Assembly (NCBI GenBank): GCA_910584865.1
Contig: CAJUCE010000001.1
Span: 160,188 to 224,187 of the forward strand
Direction: 5' to 3'
DNA from: an uncultured Acetatifactor sp.
GTDB taxonomy: Bacteria; Bacillota; Clostridia; Lachnospirales; Lachnospiraceae
Length of the DNA: 64,000 nucleotides
Both the position numbers and the translations under genes were made by a program. The notes beneath the pieces are model-generated. The model did not search any database. It had not been told where the DNA came from and saw only the letters and a program-made list of their open reading frames with translations. Shown in pieces: positions 46,555-55,048 of the stretch. How positions within the stretch are numbered: position 1 is the first letter of the stretch; each line of letters starts with the position of its first letter.

Positions 46555-46613
46555 TGGCGCAAATGTATATTTTTCGGTATACTGTTTTTAGGTGAGGCGA
46601 TGATGCATCATCG
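46555..46613 (+). promoter_or_regulatory. Promoter candidate and 16-bp perfect palindrome before the MsmX-type ATPase gene
   Basis: TATACT at 46578-46583, with a poor -35 (TGGCGC, 46555-46560), is followed 15 bp later by CGATGATGCATCATCG at 46598-46613, a perfect 16-bp palindrome. The palindrome lies in the expected 5' leader, 50 nt before the start codon, so it could be an operator or an RNA hairpin with no loop to speak of. No other copy was noticed in the window. Confidence 0.5.
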
Positions 46614-46662
46614 TAAAAACGAAAAAGAAATGACATGTTAAACGTGAAAGGAGTTTTCAGTT

Positions 46663-47778
46663 ATGGCAAGTTTATCATTAAAGAATGTCTGCAAGGTGTA
46701 TCCCAACGGCTTTGAGGCAGTTAAGGATTTTAATCTGCAGATAGCGGACAAGGAATTTATCATCTTCGTAGGACCTTCTGGATGCGGTAAGTCCACAACG
46801 CTTCGTATGATCGCAGGTTTGGAGGATATCTCTTCCGGCGAATTGAAGATCGGTGACAGAGTTGTTAACGATGTGGAGCCGAAGGATCGTGATATCGCAA
46901 TGGTATTCCAGAACTACGCTCTGTATCCTCATATGTCAGTTTATGACAATATGGCATTTGGTCTGAAGCTGAGGAAAGTTCCGAAGGATCAGATTGACAA
47001 GATGGTAAAGGAAGCAGCAAAGATTCTTGACCTGACTCCTCTCCTTGAGCGTAAGCCGAAGGCTCTGTCCGGCGGTCAGAGACAGCGTGTTGCCATGGGC
47101 CGTGCTATCGTCCGTAATCCTAAGGTATTCCTGATGGATGAGCCTCTTTCCAACCTGGATGCCAAGCTGCGTGTACAGATGCGTATTGAGATTGCCAAGC
47201 TGCATCAGAGACTGGGCACCACCATCATCTACGTTACACATGACCAGACAGAGGCTATGACCCTTGGTACCAGAATCGTCGTTATGAAGGACGGCGTTAT
47301 CCAGCAGGTAGATACTCCTCAGAATCTGTACGACAGACCTCAGAATCTGTTCGTCGCAGGATTCATGGGATCTCCTCAGATGAATTTCCTGGATGCAAAG
47401 GTTAAGGTGAACGGCAATATTGCAAGCCTGGAGATCGCAGGACACAGCATCGCTCTTCCGGAAGCAAAATCCAAGAAGCTGATTGCAGGCGGCTATGACG
47501 GAAAGATTGTTACCTTCGGTATTCGTCCTGAGAATGTGGATGATGATCCTGAGTTCCTGGCAAAATGTGATCCCAAGTGCGTATTCGAGTCTTCCGTAAG
47601 AGTTTACGAGTTGCTCGGTGCAGAAGTTTATCTGTACTTTGATCTGGATGAGTTCCCGATCACTGCAAGGGTTGCTCCCAGCACCAAGTCAAGACCCGGC
47701 GATCCGATCAAGTTCGCTTTCGAAGTTGAGAAGATTCATGTATTTGATAAGGAAACAGAGCAGATTATCACAAATTAG
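46663..47778 (+). CDS. msmX: Sugar ABC transporter ATPase, MsmX/UgpC/MalK type
   Basis: A 371-aa ATPase. Walker A is GPSGCGKSTTLRMIAGLE (about 37-54), Q loop MVFQNYALYPHM, signature LSGGQRQRVAMGRAIVRNP, Walker B VFLMDEPLSNLDAKLR, and the C-terminal OB-like MalK regulatory domain runs from about 240 (FVAGFMGSPQMNF). Codon use is smooth and biased, as in strongly expressed genes. AAAGGAG is 10 nt before the ATG. It is monocistronic, with its own promoter and terminator. Family members energise several sugar importers, and the MalEFG importer here has no ATPase of its own, so this gene is its likely partner. Confidence 0.93.
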   Translation: MASLSLKNVCKVYPNGFEAVKDFNLQIADKEFIIFVGPSGCGKSTTLRMIAGLEDISSGELKIGDRVVNDVEPKDRDIAMVFQNYALYPHMSVYDNMAFGLKLRKVPKDQIDKMVKEAAKILDLTPLLERKPKALSGGQRQRVAMGRAIVRNPKVFLMDEPLSNLDAKLRVQMRIEIAKLHQRLGTTIIYVTHDQTEAMTLGTRIVVMKDGVIQQVDTPQNLYDRPQNLFVAGFMGSPQMNFLDAKVKVNGNIASLEIAGHSIALPEAKSKKLIAGGYDGKIVTFGIRPENVDDDPEFLAKCDPKCVFESSVRVYELLGAEVYLYFDLDEFPITARVAPSTKSRPGDPIKFAFEVEKIHVFDKETEQIITN

Positions 47779-47796
47779 TATGAAAAAGGTACATCG

Positions 47797-47822
47797 GGGG
47801 ATGCTGAAAGGCATCCCCTTTT
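47797..47822 (+). terminator. Rho-independent terminator after the MsmX-type ATPase gene
   Basis: GGGGATGC (47797-47804), a 6-nt loop, GCATCCCC (47811-47818) and TTTT; the 8-bp stem is perfect. Confidence 0.92.
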
Positions 47823-47867
47823 ACAAATACCGCCTTTTTGGACGGATAAGAAAGGTATGAGAGCAGA

Positions 47868-48956
47868 ATGATTTCAAGTCAGACAATTCAGATCAGTATA
47901 GATGAACTGAAAGCCATCACGAAGGTGGATTTGTGCGTGTACGATTTGTCGGGGGCATTGGTTGCTTCTACCACAGGGCAGCTGGAAATCTCGGAGGATC
48001 TGATCAGCGGATTTGCCTATTCTCCTGCTGACAGCCAGGTAATCGGCCCCCACCATTTGCTGAAGATCATGGATGAAGGGGAGCTTCTGTATATCCTGGT
48101 GGCGAAGGGAACCAGCGAAGATGTATACATGATCGGAAAGATTGCAGTATGTCAGCTGCAGAATCTGATCATTGCATATAAGGAGAGATTTGACAGAAAT
48201 AATTTCTTCCAGAATCTGTTGCTTGATAATCTGCTTCTGGTGGATATCTATAACAGAGCCAAAAAACTTCATATAGAGGTGGCGATGCCGAGGGCAGTTT
48301 TCCTGGTGGAGACGCACCTGGAGAAGGACGGAATCGTCATGGAGCTTTTGCGCGGGATGTTCTCCAGTCATACGGGCGATTATATTACGGCGGTGGATGA
48401 GAGCAGCGTGATCCTGATTAAGGCGCTGGAGACCGATTACACCAACGAAGCATTGATGGAAGTGGCGGATACGATTGTGGCTATGATGAATGCAGAGGCC
48501 ATGATGAACGTAAAGGTATCTTTCGGCACAGTGGTACAGGAGTTGAAGGATGTCTCCAAGTCCTACAAAGAGGCCAAGATGGCGCTGGACGTGGGGAAAA
48601 TTTTCTATGCAGAGAAGAATACCATCGCTTACAGTACGCTGGGTATCGGGCGTTTGATTTACCAGCTGCCGGTAAATCTTTGCAAGATTTTTATTGAGGA
48701 GATTTTCGGGGAAAATGTGCCCTATGATCTGGATGACGAGACCCTGACTACCATTAATAAATTTTTTGAGAATAACCTGAATGTTTCGGAGACCTCGAGA
48801 CAGCTTTTTGTACACAGGAATACGTTGGTATACCGTATCGAGAAGCTGCAGAAGAGCATGGGTCTGGATCTGCGCAACTTCGACGATGCGCTTACATTCA
48901 AGATTGCTCTGATGGTGGTCAATTATTTGAAATATCTGGACAGTATCGGATATTAA
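47868..48956 (+). CDS. PucR/CdaR-family transcriptional regulator
   Basis: A 362-aa regulator. The N-terminal 120 residues form a sensor-like domain (ITKVDLCVYDLSGALVASTTG). The middle is a GGDEF-like region typical of the family (VKVSFGTVVQELKDVSKSYKEAKMAL). The C terminus has the PucR-type helix-turn-helix NVSETSRQLFVHRNTLVYRIEKLQ (about 309-332). The regulated genes are not clear; the ATPase gene upstream is a candidate. It has its own RBS (AAAGGTATGAGAGCAG) and a terminator on each side. Confidence 0.9.
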   Translation: MISSQTIQISIDELKAITKVDLCVYDLSGALVASTTGQLEISEDLISGFAYSPADSQVIGPHHLLKIMDEGELLYILVAKGTSEDVYMIGKIAVCQLQNLIIAYKERFDRNNFFQNLLLDNLLLVDIYNRAKKLHIEVAMPRAVFLVETHLEKDGIVMELLRGMFSSHTGDYITAVDESSVILIKALETDYTNEALMEVADTIVAMMNAEAMMNVKVSFGTVVQELKDVSKSYKEAKMALDVGKIFYAEKNTIAYSTLGIGRLIYQLPVNLCKIFIEEIFGENVPYDLDDETLTTINKFFENNLNVSETSRQLFVHRNTLVYRIEKLQKSMGLDLRNFDDALTFKIALMVVNYLKYLDSIGY

Positions 48957-48986
48957 AGAAGTGTCAACATTGATCTGTTATTACAG

Positions 48987-49015
48987 GGAGGCTGCTGCAG
49001 GTAGCCTCCTTTTTT
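48987..49015 (+). terminator. Rho-independent terminator after the PucR-type gene
   Basis: GGAGGCT (48987-48993) and AGCCTCC (49003-49009), then TTTTTT. Confidence 0.88.
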
Positions 49016-49093
49016 GCTGCTTTTGGAATATGTGAGACAACCTTCCGAATATACTTAGATGGAAATATTAGCGTGGTCGGGGGTGTTAAGTAT

Positions 49094-50677
49094 ATGTATT
49101 ATGACAGAAAAATAAAATATCTGAATTATTTTGAAAGAGGAGAACGTATCAAAGGCGCAGGCTTTGTCAAGATGGAGGCGAGGGACAAAAGTCTGCGCAT
49201 GGAATTAAGCGTGACGGGGTTACATGAGACAGATACTTTTGAGAGGGAGATCTTTCTGTGCACGGAGGGACGTGAAGAAGGACTGGGCAGGATACAGATT
49301 ACAGGAGGAAGAGGGCAATGGCGCTGGCAATGGCGGAATCTGGAGAACATTGGAGGATCGGGAATCTCCTATGGACAGCTGTCCGGTGTCAGCATTCATC
49401 TTGGCGCCGGCCGGGAGATATCCTGCAGATGGGAGGCGGATTCCCAGGTGGTAAAGGGGACGGATATTTCCGGCGTTTCCGCGGGGAAGACGGAGTTGTA
49501 TCTTGACCGGAAAGGAAAAGCAATCGGAGGAGAGGCGCCGTCATTCGGGAAAGAGCTGCAGGCGGCGGAAATGCAGGATATTCCTGCGGAGGGCGCAGGG
49601 GCAGAACGGGGCCTGGCGCAGGAGCGTGAGCGCCTGCAGGAGGAGGGACGAGGGAGTGCAGAAAGGGAAGCGCGGCGCGGTACGCAGGAGCGCAGGAGCC
49701 CGGAGTATGAAGGGGGCATGGGGAGAGAAGCAGAGGAGAAAGCGGGACAGTATGAGAAAGGAGCCGTGATTATAGATAGGGAAGCACGGCGCGGTACGCA
49801 GGAGCGCAGGAGCCCGGAGTATGAAGGGGGCATGGGGAGAGAAGCAGAGGAGAAAGCGGGACAGTATGAGAAAGGAGCCGTGATTATAGATAGGGAAGCG
49901 CGGCGCGGTACGCAGGAGCGCAGGGGTTCGGAGTACGAGGCCGTTAGGAGAAATACGGCGGCGGAGGAAGAGGGCGTGGGACAGCCTGAGGAAGGTTATT
50001 GGATCCGGGATAGGGAAAGAGGGGATGAGACGGAGGAACGCAGGGGCATGGGACATGGAGGCCATCGGAAGAGAGCGGAAGGAATGAATAGGCGGAAGGA
50101 AGTTTTGGGGATCGCAGATAAAGAAGAGGGGAATGGGAGAAAGGAGCCCGGGAATCCGGAGCAGGAGATATATCGCAGGAGAGGCGCCGTGCAGGCCGGT
50201 GGAGAGACGGAGCCATATTATACAGAGAAGAACGGGGATGCCGGCAGGCGCCAAAGCTATGCAGGGGGAAAACGAAATGCAGAAGAGATGCACCGGCAGG
50301 AAAGCACACCAGGAACCGAAAAATTGATGGAGGAAAAATGGGGGCAGCTGTGGGCCATTTATCCCCACATCCGTCCGTTTCAGGATGAGAGAGAGTATAT
50401 CTCCATTCGGCCGGCAGATTTTGTGATTTTTCCGGAAGACTCTTACAAAATGGTGAATAACAGTTTCCTCCTTCATGGATATTACAATTATCACCACCTG
50501 CTGCTTACAAGAGCGGAGAGAAAAGGCGAACTTTGCTATTACATAGGAGTTCCCGGAAATTTCTTTGAGAAGGAGAAGCAGGTGGCCATTATGTTTGGCT
50601 TTGAGAGTTTTGAGTGTGCTCAGGAACCGGCTCAGGCAGGAGATTTCGGTTACTATATGATGCGGACACGGCTGTAG
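49094..50677 (+). CDS. DUF6128-type protein with internal 38-residue repeats
   Basis: A 527-aa protein. The conserved N-terminal domain (MYYDRKIKYLNYFERGERIKGAGFVK to about 140) is of a type seen in Lachnospiraceae. The C-terminal domain (about 420-527) contains IYPHIRPFQDEREYISIRPADFVIFP and HGYYNYHHLLLTR. The middle is a highly charged, Arg/Glu-rich, probably disordered region carrying 114-bp tandem repeats. There is no signal peptide or membrane helix. ATG 49094 is preferred over GTG 49073 because GGGGGTG stands 8 nt before it and the domain begins there. Function is unknown. Confidence 0.8.
   Translation: MYYDRKIKYLNYFERGERIKGAGFVKMEARDKSLRMELSVTGLHETDTFEREIFLCTEGREEGLGRIQITGGRGQWRWQWRNLENIGGSGISYGQLSGVSIHLGAGREISCRWEADSQVVKGTDISGVSAGKTELYLDRKGKAIGGEAPSFGKELQAAEMQDIPAEGAGAERGLAQERERLQEEGRGSAEREARRGTQERRSPEYEGGMGREAEEKAGQYEKGAVIIDREARRGTQERRSPEYEGGMGREAEEKAGQYEKGAVIIDREARRGTQERRGSEYEAVRRNTAAEEEGVGQPEEGYWIRDRERGDETEERRGMGHGGHRKRAEGMNRRKEVLGIADKEEGNGRKEPGNPEQEIYRRRGAVQAGGETEPYYTEKNGDAGRRQSYAGGKRNAEEMHRQESTPGTEKLMEEKWGQLWAIYPHIRPFQDEREYISIRPADFVIFPEDSYKMVNNSFLLHGYYNYHHLLLTRAERKGELCYYIGVPGNFFEKEKQVAIMFGFESFECAQEPAQAGDFGYYMMRTRL
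49667..49931 (+). repeat. 114-bp in-frame tandem repeat inside the DUF6128-type gene
   Basis: Two full 114-bp copies (49667-49780 and 49781-49894) are followed by a partial copy to about 49931. Each encodes 38 residues beginning EARRGTQERR and ending AVIIDR. The first two copies differ at about one base, so the duplication is recent and probably variable between strains. Confidence 0.95.
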
Positions 50678-50733
50678 GGAGGAGCAGCAGGCTCTCTTTA
50701 TTATCCGAAGGCGTCCGCATATGCACAGGCGAT

Positions 50734-51672
50734 CTATAAGCCCTCCCCGTCAAAGGCAGGAATAAAGCTTTCTTCTGCGGCGCCGCCCTCCTGCAGGAAG
50801 CCGTTTTCGAAGCCGATCTTCTCCGCAAAAGCAAGGACCCGCCGATATTCCGCGTCGGTTACGCTCCTCTGAAGCAGGCTGCGCTCGGGCTCGGGAAGAT
50901 GAGACAGATGAGGGAGGGGCGTATACTGATTCATGATACTGACATATATGTCACTTCCATAGGTATCATGGAGATAGCGCAATATCCGCTTGGAATCTGC
51001 TGTCTGGCCGGGGAGTAAGAGGTGACGGACGATCATTCCCCGTTTCATCATTCCGCTCTCCGGCGAGAAGACGGGGGTTCCCACCTGCCGGAACATTTCC
51101 CACAGAGCCGGGGATGCTTTTTCAAAATAATCCGGGGCATGGGAAAAACTGGCGGAAAGTTGGGGAGAGCGATATTTGAGATCGGGAAGATAAATGTCCA
51201 CAAGCCCTTCCAGCAGCTGCAGGGAAGAAATCTCTTCATAGCCGGAACTGTTGTATACAACGGGGATGGAAAGTCCTGCATCTTTGGCGGTTTCCAGGGC
51301 AAGACATATCTGCGGAAGAAAATGCCCTGCCGTAACCAGATTGATATTGGCGGCGCCCTGTTCCTGGAGATTTAAAAATATTTCGGCCAGACGCTGAACG
51401 GACAGGGCACGTCCTGTTTTTCCCAAAGCGATGCTGTGGTTTTGACAGAAGACACACTGCAGGCCGCAGCCGGAAAAGAATACGGCCCCGGAACCGGACT
51501 GGCCGCTAATACAGGGTTCTTCCCAGAAATGCAGGGCGGCCCTAGCGGCAACAATTTCCGCGCCTTGCCCGCAGAAACCATATTGGCCCCGGCTGCGGCG
51601 GACATGGCAGCGACGGGGGCAAAGCGTGCAGTCGCCCATCAGTTCTTCTATTTTTTCAGGAGTCATTTTCAT
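50734..51672 (-). CDS. Radical SAM protein, PflX-like
   Basis: A 312-aa radical SAM protein. The N-terminal Cys-rich segment CTLCPRRCHVRRSRGQYGFCG (15-35) precedes the SAM cluster motif FSGCGLQCVFCQNHS (C-x3-C-x2-C, about 67-81). NLVTAGHFLPQI, VVYNSSGYE and PDLKYRSP follow. It resembles the PflX group of activase homologues with unknown targets. It is not close to the glycyl radical enzyme locus at 2.3 kb, so any link would be speculation. It lies just upstream of the SRP RNA on the plus map but is read from the minus strand, downstream of it. Confidence 0.85.
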   Translation of the reverse strand: MKMTPEKIEELMGDCTLCPRRCHVRRSRGQYGFCGQGAEIVAARAALHFWEEPCISGQSGSGAVFFSGCGLQCVFCQNHSIALGKTGRALSVQRLAEIFLNLQEQGAANINLVTAGHFLPQICLALETAKDAGLSIPVVYNSSGYEEISSLQLLEGLVDIYLPDLKYRSPQLSASFSHAPDYFEKASPALWEMFRQVGTPVFSPESGMMKRGMIVRHLLLPGQTADSKRILRYLHDTYGSDIYVSIMNQYTPLPHLSHLPEPERSLLQRSVTDAEYRRVLAFAEKIGFENGFLQEGGAAEESFIPAFDGEGL

Positions 51673-51730
51673 CGGATATTCCTTCGCCTATAAGAAATCT
51701 TCCCCTGCGTATAGAGCGGGGAATCAAAGA

Positions 51731-51887
51731 CCGTACATTCCAAAATACGGATACAGCTCCACCCGGCTGCCTTGCGGCACATGAGAGGTTCCGCTTAGTG
51801 CTGCTTTGTTCCCAACCTGACACGGTTCACGGATTCCCATTGCGCAAGACCGAATTTCATCACTGCACCGACTCTGAAATGTACGGC
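51731..51887 (-). ncRNA. ffs: Signal recognition particle RNA (small bacterial type)
   Basis: The minus strand reads GCCGTACATT at the 5' end and AATGTACGG at the 3' end, closing a helix of about 157 nt. In the middle is GTCAGGTTGGGAAC followed by AAAGCAGCA, the conserved SRP domain IV asymmetric loop and tetraloop region that Ffh binds (compare GTCAGG...GGAA...AGCAGC in known RNAs). A strong promoter lies exactly upstream. The 5' and 3' ends are estimates from the helix. A small form without an Alu domain is likely from the length. Confidence 0.85.
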
Positions 51888-51893
51888 TTTTTA

Positions 51894-51923
51894 AGTATAG
51901 CTTTTTTCGGTGAGATTTGTCAA
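51894..51923 (-). promoter_or_regulatory. Promoter of the SRP RNA
   Basis: On the minus strand, TTGACA (51918-51923), an 18-nt spacer and TATACT (51894-51899), 6 nt before the predicted 5' end at 51887. Confidence 0.85.
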
Positions 51924-52083
51924 GATATTTTGTGATTTTTACTGAGATTTGAACTGATATTTTTATTGAGAGATTTTCAGCGGGATTTTCTCCGGGAGAT
52001 CTTATATAAAAGCAGAAAGTATGATACAATACCCTTAAGGCATTTTGCCGGGAGAAAAACGGAAAGTAACGGAGGGTAAAAAA

Positions 52084-52581
52084 ATGAACAAAAACGCATT
52101 TTATCAGTTGTCATACGGAGTCTATGTAGTGAGCACATGGGACAAGGGGAGGGCTACCGGATGCACGGCAAACAGCGCCATGCAGATTACTTCCAGTCCG
52201 GCGACAATCGCAATCAGCATCAATCATGACAATTATACAAACCAGTGTATTCAGGATACCGGGAAATTCGCCGTTTCTATTCTGGGAGAGCATTCCAGTC
52301 CGGGGATTATCGGTACCTTTGGATTCCGGAGCGGAAAGGATTGCAATAAGTTTGACGAGATAGAGCATACGGTGAAGAGTTTCCTGCCGGTGGTGTCGGA
52401 TGCCTGCGCCTATATTGTGTGCGAAGTGATCGACAAGATGGAGACCTCTACCCACACTGTATTCCTGGGGAAGGTACTGGATGCGGATCTTTTGAAAAAG
52501 GATGATCCCATGACCTATTCGTTTTACCATAATGTAATAAAAGGTAAAAGCCCGAAAAATGCGCCTACCTATATTGAGTAG
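52084..52581 (+). CDS. Flavin reductase-like FMN-binding protein
   Basis: A 165-aa split-barrel flavoprotein. The N terminus AFYQLSYGVYVVSTWDKGRATGCTANSAMQIT and SINHDNYTNQCI are diagnostic of the flavin-reductase-like/flavoredoxin group. It should use FMN to pass electrons; the partner is unknown. Many homologues continue into a C-terminal rubredoxin domain after APTYIE, but this one stops there, so it may work with a separate rubredoxin. ACGGAGGGTAAAA precedes ATG 52084. Its 3' end overlaps the convergent lipoprotein gene by 17 bases. Confidence 0.9.
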   Translation: MNKNAFYQLSYGVYVVSTWDKGRATGCTANSAMQITSSPATIAISINHDNYTNQCIQDTGKFAVSILGEHSSPGIIGTFGFRSGKDCNKFDEIEHTVKSFLPVVSDACAYIVCEVIDKMETSTHTVFLGKVLDADLLKKDDPMTYSFYHNVIKGKSPKNAPTYIE

Positions 52582-53596
52582 TTTCAGGGGCGGCATCCGC
52601 ATTCCAGACCAGGGGAAGCTGCCTGGAATGCAGGTAGCCGTCCTCTTCGGAAACCATGTATTCCAGAGATTCCGTTCTTCGGTCAAAAAGGCTGCGGCAC
52701 AAGGTTTGCGTCTCTGCTTTGGTTTGCTGGAGGATCACATAGGCCACATGATCTGGAAGCTGCAGACTGGAATCCTCTTTCCGGAAGAGGGCCTCCAGCT
52801 GCTGTTCCGAAAGACTTCCGATGACTTGGTTCTCCTTATCCATAAGGAAGACTTCCGTTTCTTCCACGGGCGCGGCCGCGATGACTGTTACGGTAAAGCA
52901 GGAGCCTTCTGTCTCCTCCTGTCCCTGCGAATTCACGGTTTGGGATTCAGAAATACTTTGGCTGTACCGGACGCCCTCAAAGCTCTCCGAGGAAATTCCG
53001 GAGCCGGGAAGCAGGTAGACTTGGCCGTCAGGCTGTTGGTAAACCGGATGAAAGTAACATGTGAAGGGATGTACCGTGCTGACATACAGGGATGCCTCCG
53101 AGGTATTTTCGTCGCCGGATACGGTAAAATGCAGATCTGTAAAAATGTCGTCGGCAAAAACCGTGTTATAGGGTTCGGAGCTGCCGCTTTGGAACTGCAG
53201 GCTGTAGATGCCGTATCCCTCCAGACCGCCGAAGCTTACGGGGGTCTGAGAACTGCCCTCATTCAGAGTGGCGTATATTCTGGGATCCTGCTCCCGGGCC
53301 GTCAGTTCTCCCCGGCTGTTCAGGATGATTTCCGGCGTGCCCGGCTCAATGGGCTTGTCGGTTATAAAGATTCCGGACAATCTGTCTCCGCCCGCGGCAA
53401 CCTCCGGAAGGGCCAGCCTGAAATTTCCTTCTGTCAGGCTGCATCCTCCGGAAAGCAAACATATGGCCACGCATGCGGCACAGGCGGCTGCTTTACTCCA
53501 AAAAGATCTTTTTGTTTCATTTCTTTTGCCGTTTATTTCAGTTCTCTTTATTCTGTTTCTTTTGCCGTCTGCTTTAGTTCTCTTCATTCTGCTCAT
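52565..53596 (-). CDS. Lipoprotein of unknown function, operon with HTH regulator
   Basis: A 343-aa lipoprotein. The basic N terminus contains a 12-residue duplication (KRTKADGKRN, KRTEINGKRN), then a hydrophobic helix and lipobox CLLSGGC (Cys at about 51). The extracellular part is beta-rich with a Glu-rich C terminus and no recognised domain. ATG 53596 (GGAGA 9 nt upstream) is chosen, overlapping the regulator gene by 23 bases. It is the last gene of the minus-strand unit membrane protein, HTH, lipoprotein, so it is probably under the twin-operator promoter at 55 kb. Confidence 0.75.
   Translation of the reverse strand: MSRMKRTKADGKRNRIKRTEINGKRNETKRSFWSKAAACAACVAICLLSGGCSLTEGNFRLALPEVAAGGDRLSGIFITDKPIEPGTPEIILNSRGELTAREQDPRIYATLNEGSSQTPVSFGGLEGYGIYSLQFQSGSSEPYNTVFADDIFTDLHFTVSGDENTSEASLYVSTVHPFTCYFHPVYQQPDGQVYLLPGSGISSESFEGVRYSQSISESQTVNSQGQEETEGSCFTVTVIAAAPVEETEVFLMDKENQVIGSLSEQQLEALFRKEDSSLQLPDHVAYVILQQTKAETQTLCRSLFDRRTESLEYMVSEEDGYLHSRQLPLVWNADAAPETTQYR
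53525..53596 (-). repeat. 36-bp tandem duplication at the start of the lipoprotein gene
   Basis: Minus-strand units beginning AGAATGAAGAGAACT and AGAATAAAGAGAACT, each 36 bp and ending GGCAAAAGAAAC or GGCAAAAGAAAT, encode the 12-residue duplication of the lipoprotein N terminus. The second copy differs at several positions, so it is older than a fresh duplication. Confidence 0.7.
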
Positions 53597-53861
53597 TTTT
53601 CCATGTCTCCTCAAACTCCCCATGTTCCTTATTTAATTCTGATTCCTGTTCTTCCAGGCTGCCGTCAAATTTCAGGATATCACCTACGTCGCACTGCAGA
53701 TAATAGCATATTTTGTTAATGGTGGCGAAGCGGACGCCCCTTGCCCTGCCGCTGCGCAGGATGGACAGGTTTGCCTCGGTGATGTTTACCAGCCCGCACA
53801 GTTCTTTGGATGTCATGTGTCGTTTTTTCAATATTTCCTCCAGGCAGATGCGTATCGCCAT
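53574..53861 (-). CDS. Small Cro/C1-type HTH regulator (YozG-like)
   Basis: A 95-aa DNA-binding protein. The helix-turn-helix MTSKELCGLVNITEANLSILRSGRARGVRFATINKICYYLQCDVGDILKF spans about 16-66 and is of the YozG type that usually pairs with a DUF2975 membrane protein, as here. A Glu/Asn-rich tail follows. ATG 53861 has GGAGGAAAGACTGAA upstream. It probably binds the two 21-bp palindromes near 55.05-55.11 kb and represses its own operon; the binding site is inferred. Confidence 0.85.
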   Translation of the reverse strand: MAIRICLEEILKKRHMTSKELCGLVNITEANLSILRSGRARGVRFATINKICYYLQCDVGDILKFDGSLEEQESELNKEHGEFEETWKNEQNEEN

Positions 53862-53964
53862 TTTCAGTCTTTCCTCCGGACAAATGTATATTGTTATTAT
53901 CGGCCTTCCCTTCGGGCAGATGCGCATCAGTATTATCAGCCTTCCCTTTGGGCGGATACATATT
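53821..53964 (-). repeat. Four degenerate 36-bp tandem units over the HTH gene start
   Basis: Minus-strand units 53964-53929, 53928-53893, 53892-53857 and 53856-53821 each have the pattern ATACGCATCTGCC, then a purine-rich GGAGG or AAGGG core. The third unit contains the real RBS and ATG and the fourth encodes residues 3-13. The gene start therefore appears to have been built within, or copied by, an old tandem duplication. Confidence 0.75.
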
Positions 53965-53993
53965 GGCATACTCGGCCGGCATTCCGCGGCATG

Positions 53994-54872
53994 TTATATG
54001 AACATGTCATTGTCTTCTTTCAGCCGCTTGCTTTCCAGGTAGAAGAAGCTCAGTATACGGATACCGGATACAATGATGATCTTCGACAGGGGAAAGACAA
54101 TAGTGTGGGAGGTGCTTAAAAGGAAGCGGGAGCAGAGCAGCTGCAGGATGCTGAAGCCTACATTGGACAGAAGGATCAGTATCAGCAGGCGGCCGCTCCA
54201 GAGCTTCAGCCGCTGAAGCCAGGGGTATGCCCCGGGTCCGAATGCTTCCTTTTCAAAATAAAGCAGGAAGCATGTTCCCATTGCCAGCAATACAAGTTCC
54301 GAAAGCCAGGGAATCAGTTCTGCAACGGTGCCCAGGGCCAGGAAAAGTATACTGACGGTGAGAAGGAAGTCCGAGGCGCCGGAGTTATGCTCTTTTAATT
54401 CCCGACAGGCGGTAATCAATTCCGGGCCGCACAGCAGGAAGGATTGGGCGGCAAGCACCAGAATATAGAGATAGAGCAGATACCGCAGGCCGGGAAGCAG
54501 CCTGTGAAAGTCAGCCTGTCCGTGGCGGGCCATGAAGCGCAGCAGGCCCCAGGTCAGAAGGAGACTGTAGATCACGGCTGCCAGGGTATATTTGGCAAGC
54601 CCTCCTGTGGGAATCGGCGTCAGATACACGTCCATATAAGAGGGATTGGCGAAAAACCACAGACCGGTGTAGAGGGCCGCGGACAATAGTAACAGCAGCC
54701 AGTCGCATTTTTCAGCCTGCTGTCTGGTCCGCAGGAAAAGCATGAGAGCCAGCGGGAGGGCTCCTGCGCAAAGGTAGAAGATCCAGGCGGCCGTGTTGCC
54801 GGTGGATCCGGATAGTGACAGGCTGCGCAGCCAGCGCCCAACCTGTTCCCAGGGGAATGTGATATATTGCAT
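53994..54872 (-). CDS. Multi-pass membrane protein, DUF2975-like C terminus
   Basis: A 292-aa protein with about seven or eight hydrophobic helices. The C-terminal half (LLILILLSNVGFSILQLLCSRF...IVSGIRILSFFYLESKRLKED) resembles DUF2975 proteins, which typically stand next to YozG-like regulators. It is first in the minus-strand operon. The start is ATG 54872 with AGGAGAAC upstream and a leader of about 200 nt from the mapped promoter candidate. Function is unknown; it may sense a membrane signal for the regulator. Confidence 0.75.
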   Translation of the reverse strand: MQYITFPWEQVGRWLRSLSLSGSTGNTAAWIFYLCAGALPLALMLFLRTRQQAEKCDWLLLLLSAALYTGLWFFANPSYMDVYLTPIPTGGLAKYTLAAVIYSLLLTWGLLRFMARHGQADFHRLLPGLRYLLYLYILVLAAQSFLLCGPELITACRELKEHNSGASDFLLTVSILFLALGTVAELIPWLSELVLLAMGTCFLLYFEKEAFGPGAYPWLQRLKLWSGRLLILILLSNVGFSILQLLCSRFLLSTSHTIVFPLSKIIIVSGIRILSFFYLESKRLKEDNDMFI

Positions 54873-55048
54873 ATGTGGTGTTCTCCTATTTTGGATCCGT
54901 CCTCGGACGGTAATGTGTATTGCAGGAATGCAGATTTTGTCCGCTATGGAGGAAATTGTTATTTCCTTTCTGCTGTATCCGTAGAGGACTGTCCTGTGGT
55001 TTCATTCGGAAATGTTTTCCGGTTTGGTTCTGGGTATAGTAGTTCTAA

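Noticed and set aside
52559..53719. Plus-strand frame of 386 codons
   Set aside because: It is antisense to the lipoprotein gene, which has a lipobox, RBS and operon context.
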